A stretch of DNA of 64,000 bases. It comes from Bugulina stolonifera. Lineage: Eukaryota > Bryozoa > Gymnolaemata > Cheilostomatida > Bugulidae. Position 1 is the stretch's first letter. Each line of letters opens with the position of its first letter. This document shows, in pieces, positions 36,495-49,659 of this stretch. The notes beneath the pieces were generated by a model. The model did no database searches. It had not been told where the DNA came from and worked only from the letters and a program-made list of their open reading frames with translations. The position numbers were made by a program, and so were the translations under genes. The stretch spans positions 9,900,733 to 9,964,732 of the forward strand of contig OW285188.1 of assembly GCA_935421135.1 (NCBI GenBank). Direction: 5' to 3'.

Positions 36495-36613
36495 AGCCTA
36501 CAGCACCTGGTATTCCCAGGCGGTCACCCATCCAAGTACTAACCAGGCTCAACGTTGCTTAGCTTCAGTGATCGGACAAGAACTGGCGTTTTCAACGTGA
36601 TATGGCCGTAGAC
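36495..36613 (-). rRNA. 5S rRNA, minus type
   Basis: One change, C36>T in loop C (RNA GTTCTTGTCC). Confidence 0.96.
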
Positions 36614-36746
36614 AACAACACACGAAACAAAACTCAAGTAGTTGGTACCACAATCTATCTGACCAATCAGAGTGGAATAGCTCTCCTGCTCCATAGATGG
36701 CGTTGATAATGCACGGATTAAAGAATGCCAACCGCTTATAGCCAGT

Positions 36747-36866
36747 GTCTACGGCCATATCACATTGGAAACGCCAGTTCCGGCCCGATCACTGAAGCTA
36801 AGCGATGTTGAGCCTGCGCAAGTACCAGGACGGGTGACCGCCTGGGAACGCCAGGTACCGTAGACC
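36747..36866 (+). rRNA. 5S rRNA, plus type, C73 allele, C36>G
   Basis: Shares TTCCGGCCC with 24394 and 28219 but not their other two changes. Confidence 0.86.
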
Positions 36867-37477
36867 TTTTGCTACAAAAAGTATATACATTTTAATTAAT
36901 TACCTGAATGTACATTTAACTCCGTGTGGGTTACTCGCATTCAAATATCTTGCGCGGGTCGTATACATGCATGCCAGGGTCATCATAATTAAGTCCAGTG
37001 TGAGTACCTGCCACTAAAACAGATCAGGATGACAGCAGTGAAGAGCTGGAAAGCGCATAGTGCGACGCAATCGCAGACACTGTTAGACAGGCCGGGCAAG
37101 TTAAGAGAAATGAGGAATGCGCGCCATCTAACAGTCGTCATCGCATTATTACATCTGAAATAATTCAGATCAGATGAAACTCAATATCAACTAATGAATC
37201 GAGAATAACATCGGTTCATCAGTTGACCGTGCGTGCTGTTAACAGTGTCACATAGGCTGCATCATGTGTTGTGCAAAACGAGGATTCACTCTGTAGCCAA
37301 AAGTTCATAAATACCACCGCAGGAGCAGTAAAGCAAGTACAATAGTCTAGCAATTGAGGGATACCAACTCTAAAAGACAAATGTTACCAGTGGGTACAAT
37401 ATTGAATTGTGATATAAAATGGCTTTTCAGCTGTCCATGACAGGTGGGAAAAAAAAGTTGACTACTACTGCAGCAAA

Positions 37478-37584
37478 AGCCTACAGCACCTGGTATTCCC
37501 AGGCGGTCACCCATCCAAGTACTAACCAGGCTCAACGTTGCTTAGCTTCAGTGATCGGACGAGAACTGGCGTTTTCAACGTGAT
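37478..37584 (-). pseudogene. 5'-truncated minus-type 5S (junction a)
   Basis: Keeps RNA positions 13-119 and lacks the first 12 nt. At AACGTGAT the sequence jumps to CAGGATGACAGC of the spacer, with a 3-bp GAT microhomology. The 423-bp deletion removes the 5' end, the divergent spacer, the whole + gene and the AT-rich spacer start, leaving a 560-bp unit. Boxes A and C remain, so aberrant transcription is possible, but helix I cannot form. Confidence 0.93.
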
Positions 37585-38037
37585 CAGGATGACAGCAGTG
37601 GAGAGCTGGAAAGCGCATAGTGCGACGCAATCGCAGACACTGTTAGACAGGCCGGGCAAGTTAAGAGAAATGAGGAATGCGCGCCATCTAACAGTCGTCA
37701 TCGCATTATTACATCTGAAATAATTCAGATCAGATGAAACTCAATATCAACTAATGAATCGAGAATAACATCGGTTCATCAGTTGGCCGTGCGTGCTGTT
37801 AACAGTGTCACATAGGCTGCATCATGTGTTGTGCGAAACGAGGATTCACTCTGTAGCCAAAAGTTCATAAATACCACCGCAGGAGCAGTAAAGCAAGTAC
37901 AATAGTCTAGCAATTGAGGGATACCAACTCTTAAAGACAAATGTTACCAGTGGGTACAATATTGAATTGTGATATAAAATGGCTTTTCAGCTGTCCATGA
38001 CAGGTGGGAAAAAAAAGTTGACTACTACTGCAGCAAA

Positions 38038-38156
38038 AGCCTACAGCACCTGGTATTCCCAGGCGGTCACCCATCCAAGTACTAACCAGGCTCAACGTTG
38101 CTTAGCTTCAGTGATCGGACGAGAACTGGCGTTTTCAACGTGATATGGCCGTAGAC
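38038..38156 (-). rRNA. 5S rRNA, minus type
   Basis: Consensus; divergent spacer has CACACGAAAC, the mark of the unit that follows every GAT-junction truncation. Confidence 0.97.
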
Positions 38157-38289
38157 AACAACACACGAAACAAAACTCAAGTAGTTGGTACCACAATCTA
38201 TCTGACCAATCAGAGTGGAATAGCTCTCCTGCTCCATAGATGGCGTTGATAATGCACGGATTAAAGAATGCCAACCGCTTATAGCCAGT

Positions 38290-38409
38290 GTCTACGGCCA
38301 TATCACATTGGAAACGCCAGTTCCCGCCCGATCACTGAAGCTAAGCGATGTTGAGCCTGCGCAAGTACCAGGACGGGTGACCACCTGGGAACGCCAGGTA
38401 CCGTAGACC
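38290..38409 (+). rRNA. 5S rRNA, plus type, C73 allele, GACCACC
   Basis: G>A at about 94 (TGACCACCTGGG), on the 3' side of helix IV. Confidence 0.87.
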
Positions 38410-39020
38410 TTTTGCTACAAAAAGTATATACATTTTAATTAATTACCTGAATGTACATTTAACTCCGTGTGGGTTACTCGCATTCAAATATCTTCCGCGG
38501 GTCGTATACATGCATGCCAGGGTCATTATAATTAAGTCCAGTGTGAGTACCTGCCACTAAAACAGATCAGGATGACAGCAGTGAAGAGCTGGAAAGCGCA
38601 TAAAGCGACGCAATCGCAGACACTGTTAGACAGGCCGGGCAAGTTAAGAGAAATGAGGAATGCGCGCCATCTAACAGTCGTCATCGCATTATTACATCTG
38701 AAATAATTCAGATCAGATGAAACTCAATGTCAACTAATGAATCGAGAATAACATCGGTTCATCAGTTGGCCGTGCGTGCTGTTAACAGTGTCACATAGGC
38801 TGCATCATGTGTTGTGCGAAACGAGGATTCACTCTGTAGCCAAAAGTTCATAAATACCACCGCAGGAGCAGTAAAGCAAGTACAATAGTCTAGCAATTGA
38901 GGGATACCAACTCTTAAAGACAAATGTTACCAGTGGGTACAATATTGAATTGTGATATAAAATGGCTTTTCAGCTGTCCATGACAGGTGGGAAAAAAAAG
39001 TTGACTACTACTGCAGCAAA

Positions 39021-39139
39021 AGCCTACAGCACCTGGTATTCCCAGGCGGTCACCCATCCAAGTACTAACCAGGCTCAACGTTGCTTAGCTTCAGTGATCG
39101 GACGAGAACTGGCGTTTTCAACATGATATGGCCGTAGAC
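39021..39139 (-). rRNA. 5S rRNA, minus type
   Basis: C17>T in helix II (RNA ATCATGTTG); pairs with G61 as a wobble. Confidence 0.96.
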
Positions 39140-39272
39140 AACAACACATGAAACAAAACTCAAGTAGTTGGTACCACAATCTATCTGACCAATCAGAGTG
39201 GAATAGCTCTCCTGCTCCATAGATGGCGTTGATAATGCACGGATTAAAGAATGCCAACCGCTTATAGCCAGT

Positions 39273-39392
39273 GTCTACGGCCATATCACATTGGAAACGC
39301 CAGTTCCCGCCCGATCACTGAAGCTAAGCGATGTTGAGCCTGCGCAAGTACCAGGACGGGTGACCGCCTGGGAACGCCAGGTACCGTAGACC
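39273..39392 (+). rRNA. 5S rRNA, plus type, C73 allele
   Basis: Common allele. Confidence 0.88.
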
Positions 39393-40003
39393 TTTTGCTA
39401 CAAAAAGTATATACATTTTAATTAATTACCTGAATGTACATTTAACTCCGTGTGGGTTACTCGCATTCAAATATCTTCCGCGGGTCGTATACATGCATGC
39501 CAGGGTCATTATAATTAAGTCCAGTGTGAGTACCTGCCACTAAAACAGATCAGGATGACAGCAGTGAAGAGCTGGAAAGCGCATAGTGCGACGCAATCGC
39601 AGACACTGTTAGACAGGCCGGGCAAGTTAAGAGAAATGAGGAATGCGCGCCATCTAACAGTCGTCATCGCATTATTACATCTGAAATAATTCAGATCAGA
39701 TGAAACTCAATGTCAACTAATGAATCGAGAATAACATCGGTTCATCAGTTGACCGTGCGTGCTGTTAACAGTGTCACATAGGCTGCATCATGTGTTGTGC
39801 AAAACGAGGATTCACTCTGTAGCCAAAAGTTCATAAATACCACCGCAGGAGCAGTAAAGCAAGTACAATAGTCTAGCAATTGAGGGATACCAACTCTTAA
39901 AGACAAATGTTACCAGTGGGTACAATATTGAATTGTGATATAAAATGGCTTTTCAGCTGTCCATGACAGGTGGGAAAAAAAAGTTGACTACTACTGCAGC
40001 AAA

Positions 40004-40122
40004 AGCCTACAGCACCTGGTATTCCCAGGCGGTCACCCATCCAAGTACTAACCAGGCTCAACGTTGCTTAGCTTCAGTGATCGGACGAGAACTGGCGTTT
40101 TCAACGTGATATGGCCGTAGAC
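40004..40122 (-). rRNA. 5S rRNA, minus type
   Basis: Consensus. Confidence 0.97.
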
Positions 40123-40255
40123 AACAACACATGAAACAAAACTCAAGTAGTTGGTACCACAATCTATCTGACCAATCAGAGTGGAATAGCTCTCCTGCTC
40201 CATAGATAGCGTTGATAATGCACGGATTAAAGAATGCCAACCGCGTATAGCCAGT

Positions 40256-40377
40256 GTCTACGGGGCCATATCACATTGGAAACGCCAGTTCCCGCCCGAT
40301 CACTGAAGCTAAGCGATGTTGAGCCTGCGTAAGTACCAGGACGGGTGACCGCCTGGGAACGCCAGGTACCGTAGACC
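40256..40377 (+). rRNA. 5S rRNA, plus type, T73 allele, GG insertion
   Basis: GTCTACGGGGCC: two extra G in the 5' strand of helix I, giving 122 nt and a 985-bp unit. Likely a weakened or dead copy; the only one of its kind seen. Confidence 0.8.
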
Positions 40378-40988
40378 TTTTGCTACAAAAAGTATATACA
40401 TTTTAATTAATTACCTGAATGTACATTTAACTCCGTGTGGGTTACTCGCATTCAAATATCTTCCGCGGGTCGTATACATGCATGCCAGGGTCATTATAAT
40501 TAAGTCCAGTGTGAGTACCTGCCACTAAAACAGATCAGGATGACAGCAGTGAAGAGCTGGAAAGCGCATAAAGCGACGCAATCGCAGACACTGTTAGACA
40601 GGCCGGGCAAGTTAAGAGAAATGAGGAATGCGCGCCATCTAACAGTCGTCATCGCATTATTACATCTGAAATAATTCAGATCAGATGAAACTCAATGTCA
40701 ACTAATGAATCGAGAATAACATCGGTTCATCAGTTGGCCGTGCGTGCTGTTAACAGTGTCACATAGGCTGCATCATGTGTTGTGCGAAACGAGGATTCAC
40801 TCTGTAGCCAAAAGTTCATAAATACCACCGCAGGAGCAGTAAAGCAAGTACAATAGTCTAGCAATTGAGGGATACCAACTCTTAAAGACAAATGTTACCA
40901 GTGGGTACAATATTGAATTGTGATATAAAATGGCTTTTCAGCTGTCCATGACAGGTGGGAAAAAAAAGTTGACTACTACTGCAGCAAA

Positions 40989-41107
40989 AGCCTACAGCAC
41001 CTGGTATTCCCAGGCGGTCACCCATCCAAGTACTAACCAGGCTCAACGTTGCTTAGCTTCAGTGATCGGACGAGAACTGGCGTTTTCAACATGATATGGC
41101 CGTAGAC
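40989..41107 (-). rRNA. 5S rRNA, minus type
   Basis: C17>T, as at 39021. Confidence 0.96.
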
Positions 41108-41240
41108 AACAACACATGAAACAAAACTCAAGTAGTTGGTACCACAATCTATCTGACCAATCAGAGTGGAATAGCTCTCCTGCTCCATAGATGGCGTTGA
41201 TAATGCACGGATTAAAGAATGCCAACCGCTTATAGCCAGT

Positions 41241-41360
41241 GTCTACGGCCATATCACATTGGAAACGCCAGTTCCCGCCCGATCACTGAAGCTAAGCGAT
41301 GTTGAGCCTGCGCAAGTACCAGGACGGGTGACCGCCTGGGAACGCCAGGTACCGTAGACC
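41241..41360 (+). rRNA. 5S rRNA, plus type, C73 allele
   Basis: Common allele; the following spacer has TATAAGTAAG for TATAATTAAG. Confidence 0.88.
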
Positions 41361-41971
41361 TTTTGCTACAAAAAGTATATACATTTTAATTAATTACCTG
41401 AATGTACATTTAACTCCGTGTGGGTTACTCGCATTCAAATATCTTCCGCGGGTCGTATACATGCATGCCAGGGTCATTATAAGTAAGTCCAGTGTGAGTA
41501 CCTGCCACTAAAACAGATCAGGATGACAGCAGTGAAGAGCTGGAAAGCGCATAGTGCGACGCAATCGCAGACACTGTTAGACAGGCCGGGCAAGTTAAGA
41601 GAAATGAGGAATGCGCGCCATCTAACAGTCGTCATCGCATTATTACATCTGAAATAATTCAGATCAGATGAAACTCAATGTCAACTAATGAATCGAGAAT
41701 AACATCGGTTCATCAGTTGACCGTGCGTGCTGTTAACAGTGTCACATAGGCTGCATCATGTGTTGTGCAAAACGAGGATTCACTCTGTAGCCAAAAGTTC
41801 ATAAATACCACCGCAGGAGCAGTAAAGCAAGTACAATAGTCTAGCAATTGAGGGATACCAACTCTTAAAGACAAATGTTACCAGTGGGTAAAATATTGAA
41901 TTGTGATATAAAATGGCTTTTCAGCTGTCCATGACAGGTGGGAAAAAAAAGTTGACTACTACTGCAGCAAA

Positions 41972-42078
41972 AGCCTACAGCACCTGGTATTCCCAGGCGG
42001 TCACCCATCCAAGTACTAACCAGGCTCAACGTTGCTTAGCTTCAGTGATCGGACGAGAACTGGCGTTTTCAACGTGAT
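41972..42078 (-). pseudogene. 5'-truncated minus-type 5S (junction b)
   Basis: Same GAT junction as 37478-37584. Confidence 0.93.
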
Positions 42079-42531
42079 CAGGATGACAGCAGTGGAGAGC
42101 TGGAAAGCGCATAGTGCGACGCAATCGCAGACACTGTTAGACAGGCCGGGCAAGTTAAGAGAAATGAGGAATGCGCGCCATCTAACAGTCGTCATCGCAT
42201 TATTACATCTGAAATAATTCAGATCAGATGAAACTCAATATCAACTAATGAATCGAGAATAACATCGGTTCATCAGTTGGCCGTGCGTGCTGTTAACAGT
42301 GTCACATAGGCTGCATCATGTGTTGTGCGAAACGAGGATTCACTCTGTAGCCAAAAGTTCATAAATACCACCGCAGGAGCAGTAAAGCAAGTACAATAGT
42401 CTAGCAATTGAGGGATACCAACTCTTAAAGACAAATGTTACCAGTGGGTACAATATTGAATTGTGATATAAAATGGCTTTTCAGCTGTCCATGACAGGTG
42501 GGAAAAAAAAGTTGACTACTACTGCAGCAAA

Positions 42532-42650
42532 AGCCTACAGCACCTGGTATTCCCAGGCGGTCACCCATCCAAGTACTAACCAGGCTCAACGTTGCTTAGC
42601 TTCAGTGATCGGACGAGAACTGGCGTTTTCAACGTGATATGGCCGTAGAC
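42532..42650 (-). rRNA. 5S rRNA, minus type
   Basis: Consensus; CACACGAAAC spacer. Confidence 0.97.
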
Positions 42651-42783
42651 AACAACACACGAAACAAAACTCAAGTAGTTGGTACCACAATCTATCTGAC
42701 CAATCAGAGTGGAATAGCTCTCCTGCTCCATAGATGGCGTTGATAATGCACGGATTAAAGAATGCCAACCGCTTATAGCCAGT

Positions 42784-42903
42784 GTCTACGGCCATATCAC
42801 ATTGGAAACGCCAGTTCCCGCCCGATCACTGAAGCTAAGCGATGTTGAGCCTGCGCAAGTACCAGGACGGGTGACCACCTGGGAACGCCAGGTACCGTAG
42901 ACC
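42784..42903 (+). rRNA. 5S rRNA, plus type, C73 allele, GACCACC
   Basis: As 38290-38409. Confidence 0.87.
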
Positions 42904-43514
42904 TTTTGCTACAAAAAGTATATACATTTTAATTAATTACCTGAATGTACATTTAACTCCGTGTGGGTTACTCGCATTCAAATATCTTCCGCGGGTCGTA
43001 TACATGCATGCCAGGGTCATTATAATTAAGTCCAGTGTGAGTACCTGCCACTAAAACAGATCAGGATGACAGCAGTGAAGAGCTGGAAAGCGCATAAAGC
43101 GACGCAATCGCAGACACTGTTAGACAGGCCGGGCAAGTTAAGAGAAATGAGGAATGCGCGCCATCTAACAGTCGTCATCGCATTATTACATCTGAAATAA
43201 TTCAGATCAGATGAAACTCAATGTCAACTAATGAATCGAGAATAACATCGGTTCATCAGTTGGCCGTGCGTGCTGTTAACAGTGTCACATAGGCTGCATC
43301 ATGTGTTGTGCGAAACGAGGATTCACTCTGTAGCCAAAAGTTCATAAATACCACCGCAGGAGCAGTAAAGCAAGTACAATAGTCTAGCAATTGAGGGATA
43401 CCAACTCTTAAAGACAAATGTTACCAGTGGGTACAATATTGAATTGTGATATAAAATGGCTTTTCAGCTGTCCATGACAGGTGGGAAAAAAAAGTTGACT
43501 ACTACTGCAGCAAA

Positions 43515-43633
43515 AGCCTACAGCACCTGGTATTCCCAGGCGGTCACCCATCCAAGTACTAACCAGGCTCAACGTTGCTTAGCTTCAGTGATCGGACGAG
43601 AACTGGCGTTTTCAACATGATATGGCCGTAGAC
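43515..43633 (-). rRNA. 5S rRNA, minus type
   Basis: C17>T. Confidence 0.96.
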
Positions 43634-43766
43634 AACAACACATGAAACAAAACTCAAGTAGTTGGTACCACAATCTATCTGACCAATCAGAGTGGAATAG
43701 CTCTCCTGCTCCATAGATGGCGTTGATAATGCACGGATTAAAGAATGCCAACCGCTTATAGCCAGT

Positions 43767-43886
43767 GTCTACGGCCATATCACATTGGAAACGCCAGTTC
43801 CCGCCCGATCACTGAAGCTAAGCGATGTTGAGCCTGCGCAAGTACCAGGACGGGTGACCGCCTGGGAACGCCAGGTACCGTAGACC
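43767..43886 (+). rRNA. 5S rRNA, plus type, C73 allele
   Basis: Common allele. Confidence 0.88.
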
Positions 43887-44497
43887 TTTTGCTACAAAAA
43901 GTATATACATTTTAATTAATTACCTGAATGTACATTTAACTCCGTGTGGGTTACTCGCATTCAAATATCTTCCGCGGGTCGTATACATGCATGCCAGGGT
44001 CATTATAATTAAGTCCAGTGTGAGTACCTGCCACTAAAACAGATCAGGATGACAGCAGTGAAGAGCTGGAAAGCGCATAGTGCGACGCAATCGCAGACAC
44101 TGTTAGACAGGCCGGGCAAGTTAAGAGAAATGAGGAATGCGCGCCATCTAACAGTCGTCATCGCATTATTACATCTGAAATAATTCAGATCAGATGAAAC
44201 TCAATGTCAACTAATGAATCGAGAATAACATCGGTTCATCAGTTGACCGTGCGTGCTGTTAACAGTGTCACATAGGCTGCATCATGTGTTGTGCAAAACG
44301 AGGATTCACTCTGTAGCCAAAAGTTCATAAATACCACCGCAGGAGCAGTAAAGCAAGTACAATAGTCTAGCAATTGAGGGATACCAACTCTTAAAGACAA
44401 ATGTTACCAGTGGGTAAAATATTGAATTGTGATATAAAATGGCTTTTCAGCTGTCCATGACAGGTGGGAAAAAAAAGTTGACTACTACTGCAGCAAA

Positions 44498-44616
44498 AGC
44501 CTACAGCACCTGGTATTCCCAGGCGGTCACCCATCCAAGTACTAACCAGGCTCAACGTTGCTTAGCTTCAGTGATCGGACGAGAACTGGCGTTTTCAACG
44601 TGATATGGCCGTAGAC
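44498..44616 (-). rRNA. 5S rRNA, minus type
   Basis: Consensus. Confidence 0.97.
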
Positions 44617-44749
44617 AACAACACATGAAACAAAACTCAAGTAGTTGGTACCACAATCTATCTGACCAATCAGAGTGGAATAGCTCTCCTGCTCCATAGA
44701 TAGCGTTGATAATGCACGGATTAAAGAATGCCAACCGCGTATAGCCAGT

Positions 44750-44869
44750 GTCTACGGCCATATCACATTGGAAACGCCAGTTCCCGCCCGATCACTGAAG
44801 CTAAGCGATGTTGAGCCTGCGTAAGTACCAGGACGGGTGACCGCCTGGGAACGCCAGGTACCGTAGACC
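44750..44869 (+). rRNA. 5S rRNA, plus type, T73 allele
   Basis: Common allele. Confidence 0.88.
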
Positions 44870-45481
44870 TTTTGCTACAAAAAGTATATACATTTTAATT
44901 AATTACCTGAATGTACATTTAACTCCGTGTGGGTTACTCGCATTCAAATATCTTCCGCGGGTCGTATACATGCATGCCAGGGTCATTATAATTAAGTCCA
45001 GTGTGAGTACCTGCCACTAAAACAGATCAGGATGACAGCAGTGAAGAGCTGGAAAGCGCATAGTGCGACGCAATCGCAGACACTGTTAGACAGGCCCGGC
45101 AAGGTAAAGAGAAATGAGGAATGCGCGCCATCTAACAGTCGTCATCGCATTATTACATCTGAAATAATTCAGATCAGATGAAACTCAATATCAACTAATG
45201 AATCGAGAATAACATCGGTTCATCAGTTGACCGTGCGTGCTGTTAACAGTGTCACATAGGCTGCATCATGTGTTGTGCAAAACGAGGATTCACTCTGTAG
45301 CCAAAAGTTCATAAATACCACCGCAGGAGCAGTAAAGCAAGTACAATAGTCTAGCAATTGAGGGATACCAACTCTTAAAGACAAATGTTACCAGTGGGTA
45401 AAATATTGAATTGTGATATAAAATGGCTTTTCAGCTGTCCATGACAGGTGGGAAAAAAAAGTTGACTACTACTGCAGCAAA

Positions 45482-45588
45482 AGCCTACAGCACCTGGTAT
45501 TCCCAGGCGGTCACCCATCCAAGTACTAACCAGGCTCAACGTTGCTTAGCTTCAGTGATCGGACGAGAACTGGCGTTTTCAACGTGAT
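45482..45588 (-). pseudogene. 5'-truncated minus-type 5S (junction c)
   Basis: Same GAT junction. Confidence 0.93.
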
Positions 45589-46041
45589 CAGGATGACAGC
45601 AGTGGAGAGCTGGAAAGCGCATAGTGCGACGCAATCGCAGACACTGTTAGACAGGCCGGGCAAGTTAAGAGAAATGAGGAATGCGCGCCATCTAACAGTC
45701 GTCATCGCATTATTACATCTGAAATAATTCAGATCAGATGAAACTCAATATCAACTAATGAATCGAGAATAACATCGGTTCATCAGTTGGCCGTGCGTGC
45801 TGTTAACAGTGTCACATAGGCTGCATCATGTGTTGTGCGAAACGAGGATTCACTCTGTAGCCAAAAGTTCATAAATACCACCGCAGGAGCAGTAAAGCAA
45901 GTACAATAGTCTAGCAATTGAGGGATACCAACTCTTAAAGACAAATGTTACCAGTGGGTACAATATTGAATTGTGATATAAAATGGCTTTTCAGCTGTCC
46001 ATGACAGGTGGGAAAAAAAAGTTGACTACTACTGCAGCAAA

Positions 46042-46160
46042 AGCCTACAGCACCTGGTATTCCCAGGCGGTCACCCATCCAAGTACTAACCAGGCTCAAC
46101 GTTGCTTAGCTTCAGTGATCGGACGAGAACTGGCGTTTTCAACGTGATATGGCCGTAGAC
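46042..46160 (-). rRNA. 5S rRNA, minus type
   Basis: Consensus; CACACGAAAC spacer. Confidence 0.97.
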
Positions 46161-46293
46161 AACAACACACGAAACAAAACTCAAGTAGTTGGTACCACAA
46201 TCTATCTGACCAATCAGAGTGGAATAGCTCTCCTGCTCCATAGATGGCGTTGATAATGCACGGATTAAAGAATGCCAACCGCTTATAGCCAGT

Positions 46294-46413
46294 GTCTACG
46301 GCCATATCACATTGGAAACGCCAGTTCCCGCCCGATCACTGAAGCTAAGCGATGTTGAGCCTGCGCAAGTACCAGGACGGGTGACCGCCTGGGAACGCCA
46401 GGTACCGTAGACC
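46294..46413 (+). rRNA. 5S rRNA, plus type, C73 allele
   Basis: Has GACCGCC, unlike the other units placed right after a GAT-junction truncation. Confidence 0.88.
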
Positions 46414-47024
46414 TTTTGCTACAAAAAGTATATACATTTTAATTAATTACCTGAATGTACATTTAACTCCGTGTGGGTTACTCGCATTCAAATATCTTCC
46501 GCGGGTCGTATACATGCATGCCAGGGTCATTATAATTAAGTCCAGTGTGAGTACCTGCCACTAAAACAGATCAGGATGACAGCAGTGAAGAGCTGGAAAG
46601 CGCATAGTGCGACGCAATCGCAGACACTGTTAGACAGGCCGGGCAAGTTAAGAGAAATGAGGAATGCGCGCCATCTAACAGTCGTCATCGCATTATTACA
46701 TCTGAAATAATTCAGATCAGATGAAACTCAATGTCAACTAATGAATCGAGAATAACATCGGTTCATCAGTTGACCGTGCGTGCTGTTAACAGTGTCACAT
46801 AGGCTGCATCATGTGTTGTGCAAAACGAGGATTCACTCTGTAGCCAAAAGTTCATAAATACCACCGCAGGAGCAGTAAAGCAAGTACAATAGTCTAGCAA
46901 TTGAGGGATACCAACTCTTAAAGACAAATGTTACCAGTGGGTAAAATATTGAATTGTGATATAAAATGGCTTTTCAGCTGTCCATGACAGGTGGGAAAAA
47001 AAAGTTGACTACTACTGCAGCAAA

Positions 47025-47143
47025 AGCCTACAGCACCTGGTATTCCCAGGCGGTCACCCATCCAAGTACTAACCAGGCTCAACGTTGCTTAGCTTCAGTG
47101 ATCGGACGAGAACTGGCGTTTTCAACGTGATATGGCCGTAGAC
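47025..47143 (-). rRNA. 5S rRNA, minus type
   Basis: Consensus. Confidence 0.97.
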
Positions 47144-47276
47144 AACAACACATGAAACAAAACTCAAGTAGTTGGTACCACAATCTATCTGACCAATCAG
47201 AGTGGAATAGCTCTCCTGCTCCATAGATAGCGTTGATAATGCACGGATTAAAGAATGCCAACCGCGTATAGCCAGT

Positions 47277-47396
47277 GTCTACGGCCATATCACATTGGAA
47301 ACGCCAGTTCCCGCCCGATCACTGAAGCTAAGCGATGTTGAGCCTGCGTAAGTACCAGGACGGGTGACCGCCTGGGAACGCCAGGTACCGTAGACC
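47277..47396 (+). rRNA. 5S rRNA, plus type, T73 allele
   Basis: Common allele. Confidence 0.88.
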
Positions 47397-48008
47397 TTTT
47401 GCTACAAAAAGTATATACATTTTAATTAATTACCTGAATGTACATTTAACTCCGTGTGGGTTACTCGCATTCAAATATCTTCCGCGGGTCGTATACATGC
47501 ATGCCAGGGTCATTATAATTAAGTCCAGTGTGAGTACCTGCCACTAAAACAGATCAGGATGACAGCAGTGAAGAGCTGGAAAGCGCATAGTGCGACGCAA
47601 TCGCAGACACTGTTAGACAGGCCCGGCAAGGTAAAGAGAAATGAGGAATGCGCGCCATCTAACAGTCGTCATCGCATTATTACATCTGAAATAATTCAGA
47701 TCAGATGAAACTCAATATCAACTAATGAATCGAGAATAACATCGGTTCATCAGTTGACCGTGCGTGCTGTTAACAGTGTCACATAGGCTGCATCTTGTGT
47801 TGTGCAAAACGAGGATTCACTCTGTAGCCAAAAGTTCATAAATACCACCGCAGGAGCAGTAAAGCAAGTACAATAGTCTAGCAATTGAGGGATACCAACT
47901 CTTAAAGACAAATGTTACCAGTGGGTAAAATATTGAATTGTGATATAAAATGGCTTTTCAGCTGTCCATGACAGGTGGGAAAAAAAAGTTGACTACTACT
48001 GCAGCAAA

Positions 48009-48115
48009 AGCCTACAGCACCTGGTATTCCCAGGCGGTCACCCATCCAAGTACTAACCAGGCTCAACGTTGCTTAGCTTCAGTGATCGGACGAGAACTGG
48101 CGTTTTCAACGTGAT
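48009..48115 (-). pseudogene. 5'-truncated minus-type 5S (junction d)
   Basis: Same GAT junction. Confidence 0.93.
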
Positions 48116-48568
48116 CAGGATGACAGCAGTGGAGAGCTGGAAAGCGCATAGTGCGACGCAATCGCAGACACTGTTAGACAGGCCGGGCAAGTTAAGAGAA
48201 ATGAGGAATGCGCGCCATCTAACAGTCGTCATCGCATTATTACATCTGAAATAATTCAGATCAGATGAAACTCAATATCAACTAATGAATCGAGAATAAC
48301 ATCGGTTCATCAGTTGGCCGTGCGTGCTGTTAACAGTGTCACATAGGCTGCATCATGTGTTGTGCGAAACGAGGATTCACTCTGTAGCCAAAAGTTCATA
48401 AATACCACCGCAGGAGCAGTAAAGCAAGTACAATAGTCTAGCAATTGAGGGATACCAACTCTTAAAGACAAATGTTACCAGTGGGTACAATATTGAATTG
48501 TGATATAAAATGGCTTTTCAGCTGTCCATGACAGGTGGGAAAAAAAAGTTGACTACTACTGCAGCAAA

Positions 48569-48687
48569 AGCCTACAGCACCTGGTATTCCCAGGCGGTCA
48601 CCCATCCAAGTACTAACCAGGCTCAACGTTGCTTAGCTTCAGTGATCGGACGAGAACTGGCGTTTTCAACGTGATATGGCCGTAGAC
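48569..48687 (-). rRNA. 5S rRNA, minus type
   Basis: Consensus; CACACGAAAC spacer. Confidence 0.97.
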
Positions 48688-48820
48688 AACAACACACGAA
48701 ACAAAACTCAAGTAGTTGGTACCACAATCTATCTGACCAATCAGAGTGGAATAGCTCTCCTGCTCCATAGATGGCGTTGATAATGCACGGATTAAAGAAT
48801 GCCAACCGCTTATAGCCAGT

Positions 48821-48940
48821 GTCTACGGCCATATCACATTGGAAACGCCAGTTCCCGCCCGATCACTGAAGCTAAGCGATGTTGAGCCTGCGCAAGTACC
48901 AGGACGGGTGACCACCTGGGAACGCCAGGTACCGTAGACC
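48821..48940 (+). rRNA. 5S rRNA, plus type, C73 allele, GACCACC
   Basis: As 38290-38409. Confidence 0.87.
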
Positions 48941-49552
48941 TTTTGCTACAAAAAGTATATACATTTTAATTAATTACCTGAATGTACATTTAACTCCGTG
49001 TGGGTTACTCGCATTCAAATATCTTCCGCGGGTCGTATACATGCATGCCAGGGTCATTATAATTAAGTCCAGTGTGAGTACCTGCCACTAAAACAGATCA
49101 GGATGACAGCAGTGAAGAGCTGGAAAGCGCATAGTGCGACGCAATCGCAGACACTGTTAGACAGGCCCGGCAAGGTAAAGAGAAATGAGGAATGCGCGCC
49201 ATCTAACAGTCGTCATCGCATTATTACATCTGAAATAATTCAGATCAGATGAAACTCAATATCAACTAATGAATCGAGAATAACATCGGTTCATCAGTTG
49301 ACCGTGCGTGCTGTTAACAGTGTCACATAGGCTGCATCATGTGTTGTGCAAAACGAGGATTCACTCTGTAGCCAAAAGTTCATAAATACCACCGCAGGAG
49401 CAGTAAAGCAAGTACAATAGTCTAGCAATTGAGGGATACCAACTCTTAAAGACAAATGTTACCAGTGGGTAAAATATTGAATTGTGATATAAAATGGCTT
49501 TTCAGCTGTCCATGACAGGTGGGAAAAAAAAGTTGACTACTACTGCAGCAAA

Positions 49553-49659
49553 AGCCTACAGCACCTGGTATTCCCAGGCGGTCACCCATCCAAGTACTAA
49601 CCAGGCTCAACGTTGCTTAGCTTCAGTGATCGGACGAGAACTGGCGTTTTCAACGTGAT
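49553..49659 (-). pseudogene. 5'-truncated minus-type 5S (junction e)
   Basis: Same GAT junction; the hairpin arm 130 bp on is altered (ACAACTGAA). Confidence 0.93.

Larger units (their letters stand above)
30970..36548. repeat. three copies of an 1860-bp two-unit block
   Basis: An 876-bp unit lacking the + gene alternates with a full 984-bp unit three times (starts 30970, 32830, 34690). All three short units carry T79>C and all three full units carry the T73 + allele. Confidence 0.88.

Noticed and set aside
24994..37535. Three - strand 62-codon frames starting MSLVSTWMG
   Set aside because: Antisense/spacer read-through opened by one shared substitution (CTCTAAAAG for CTCTTAAAG); not a gene.
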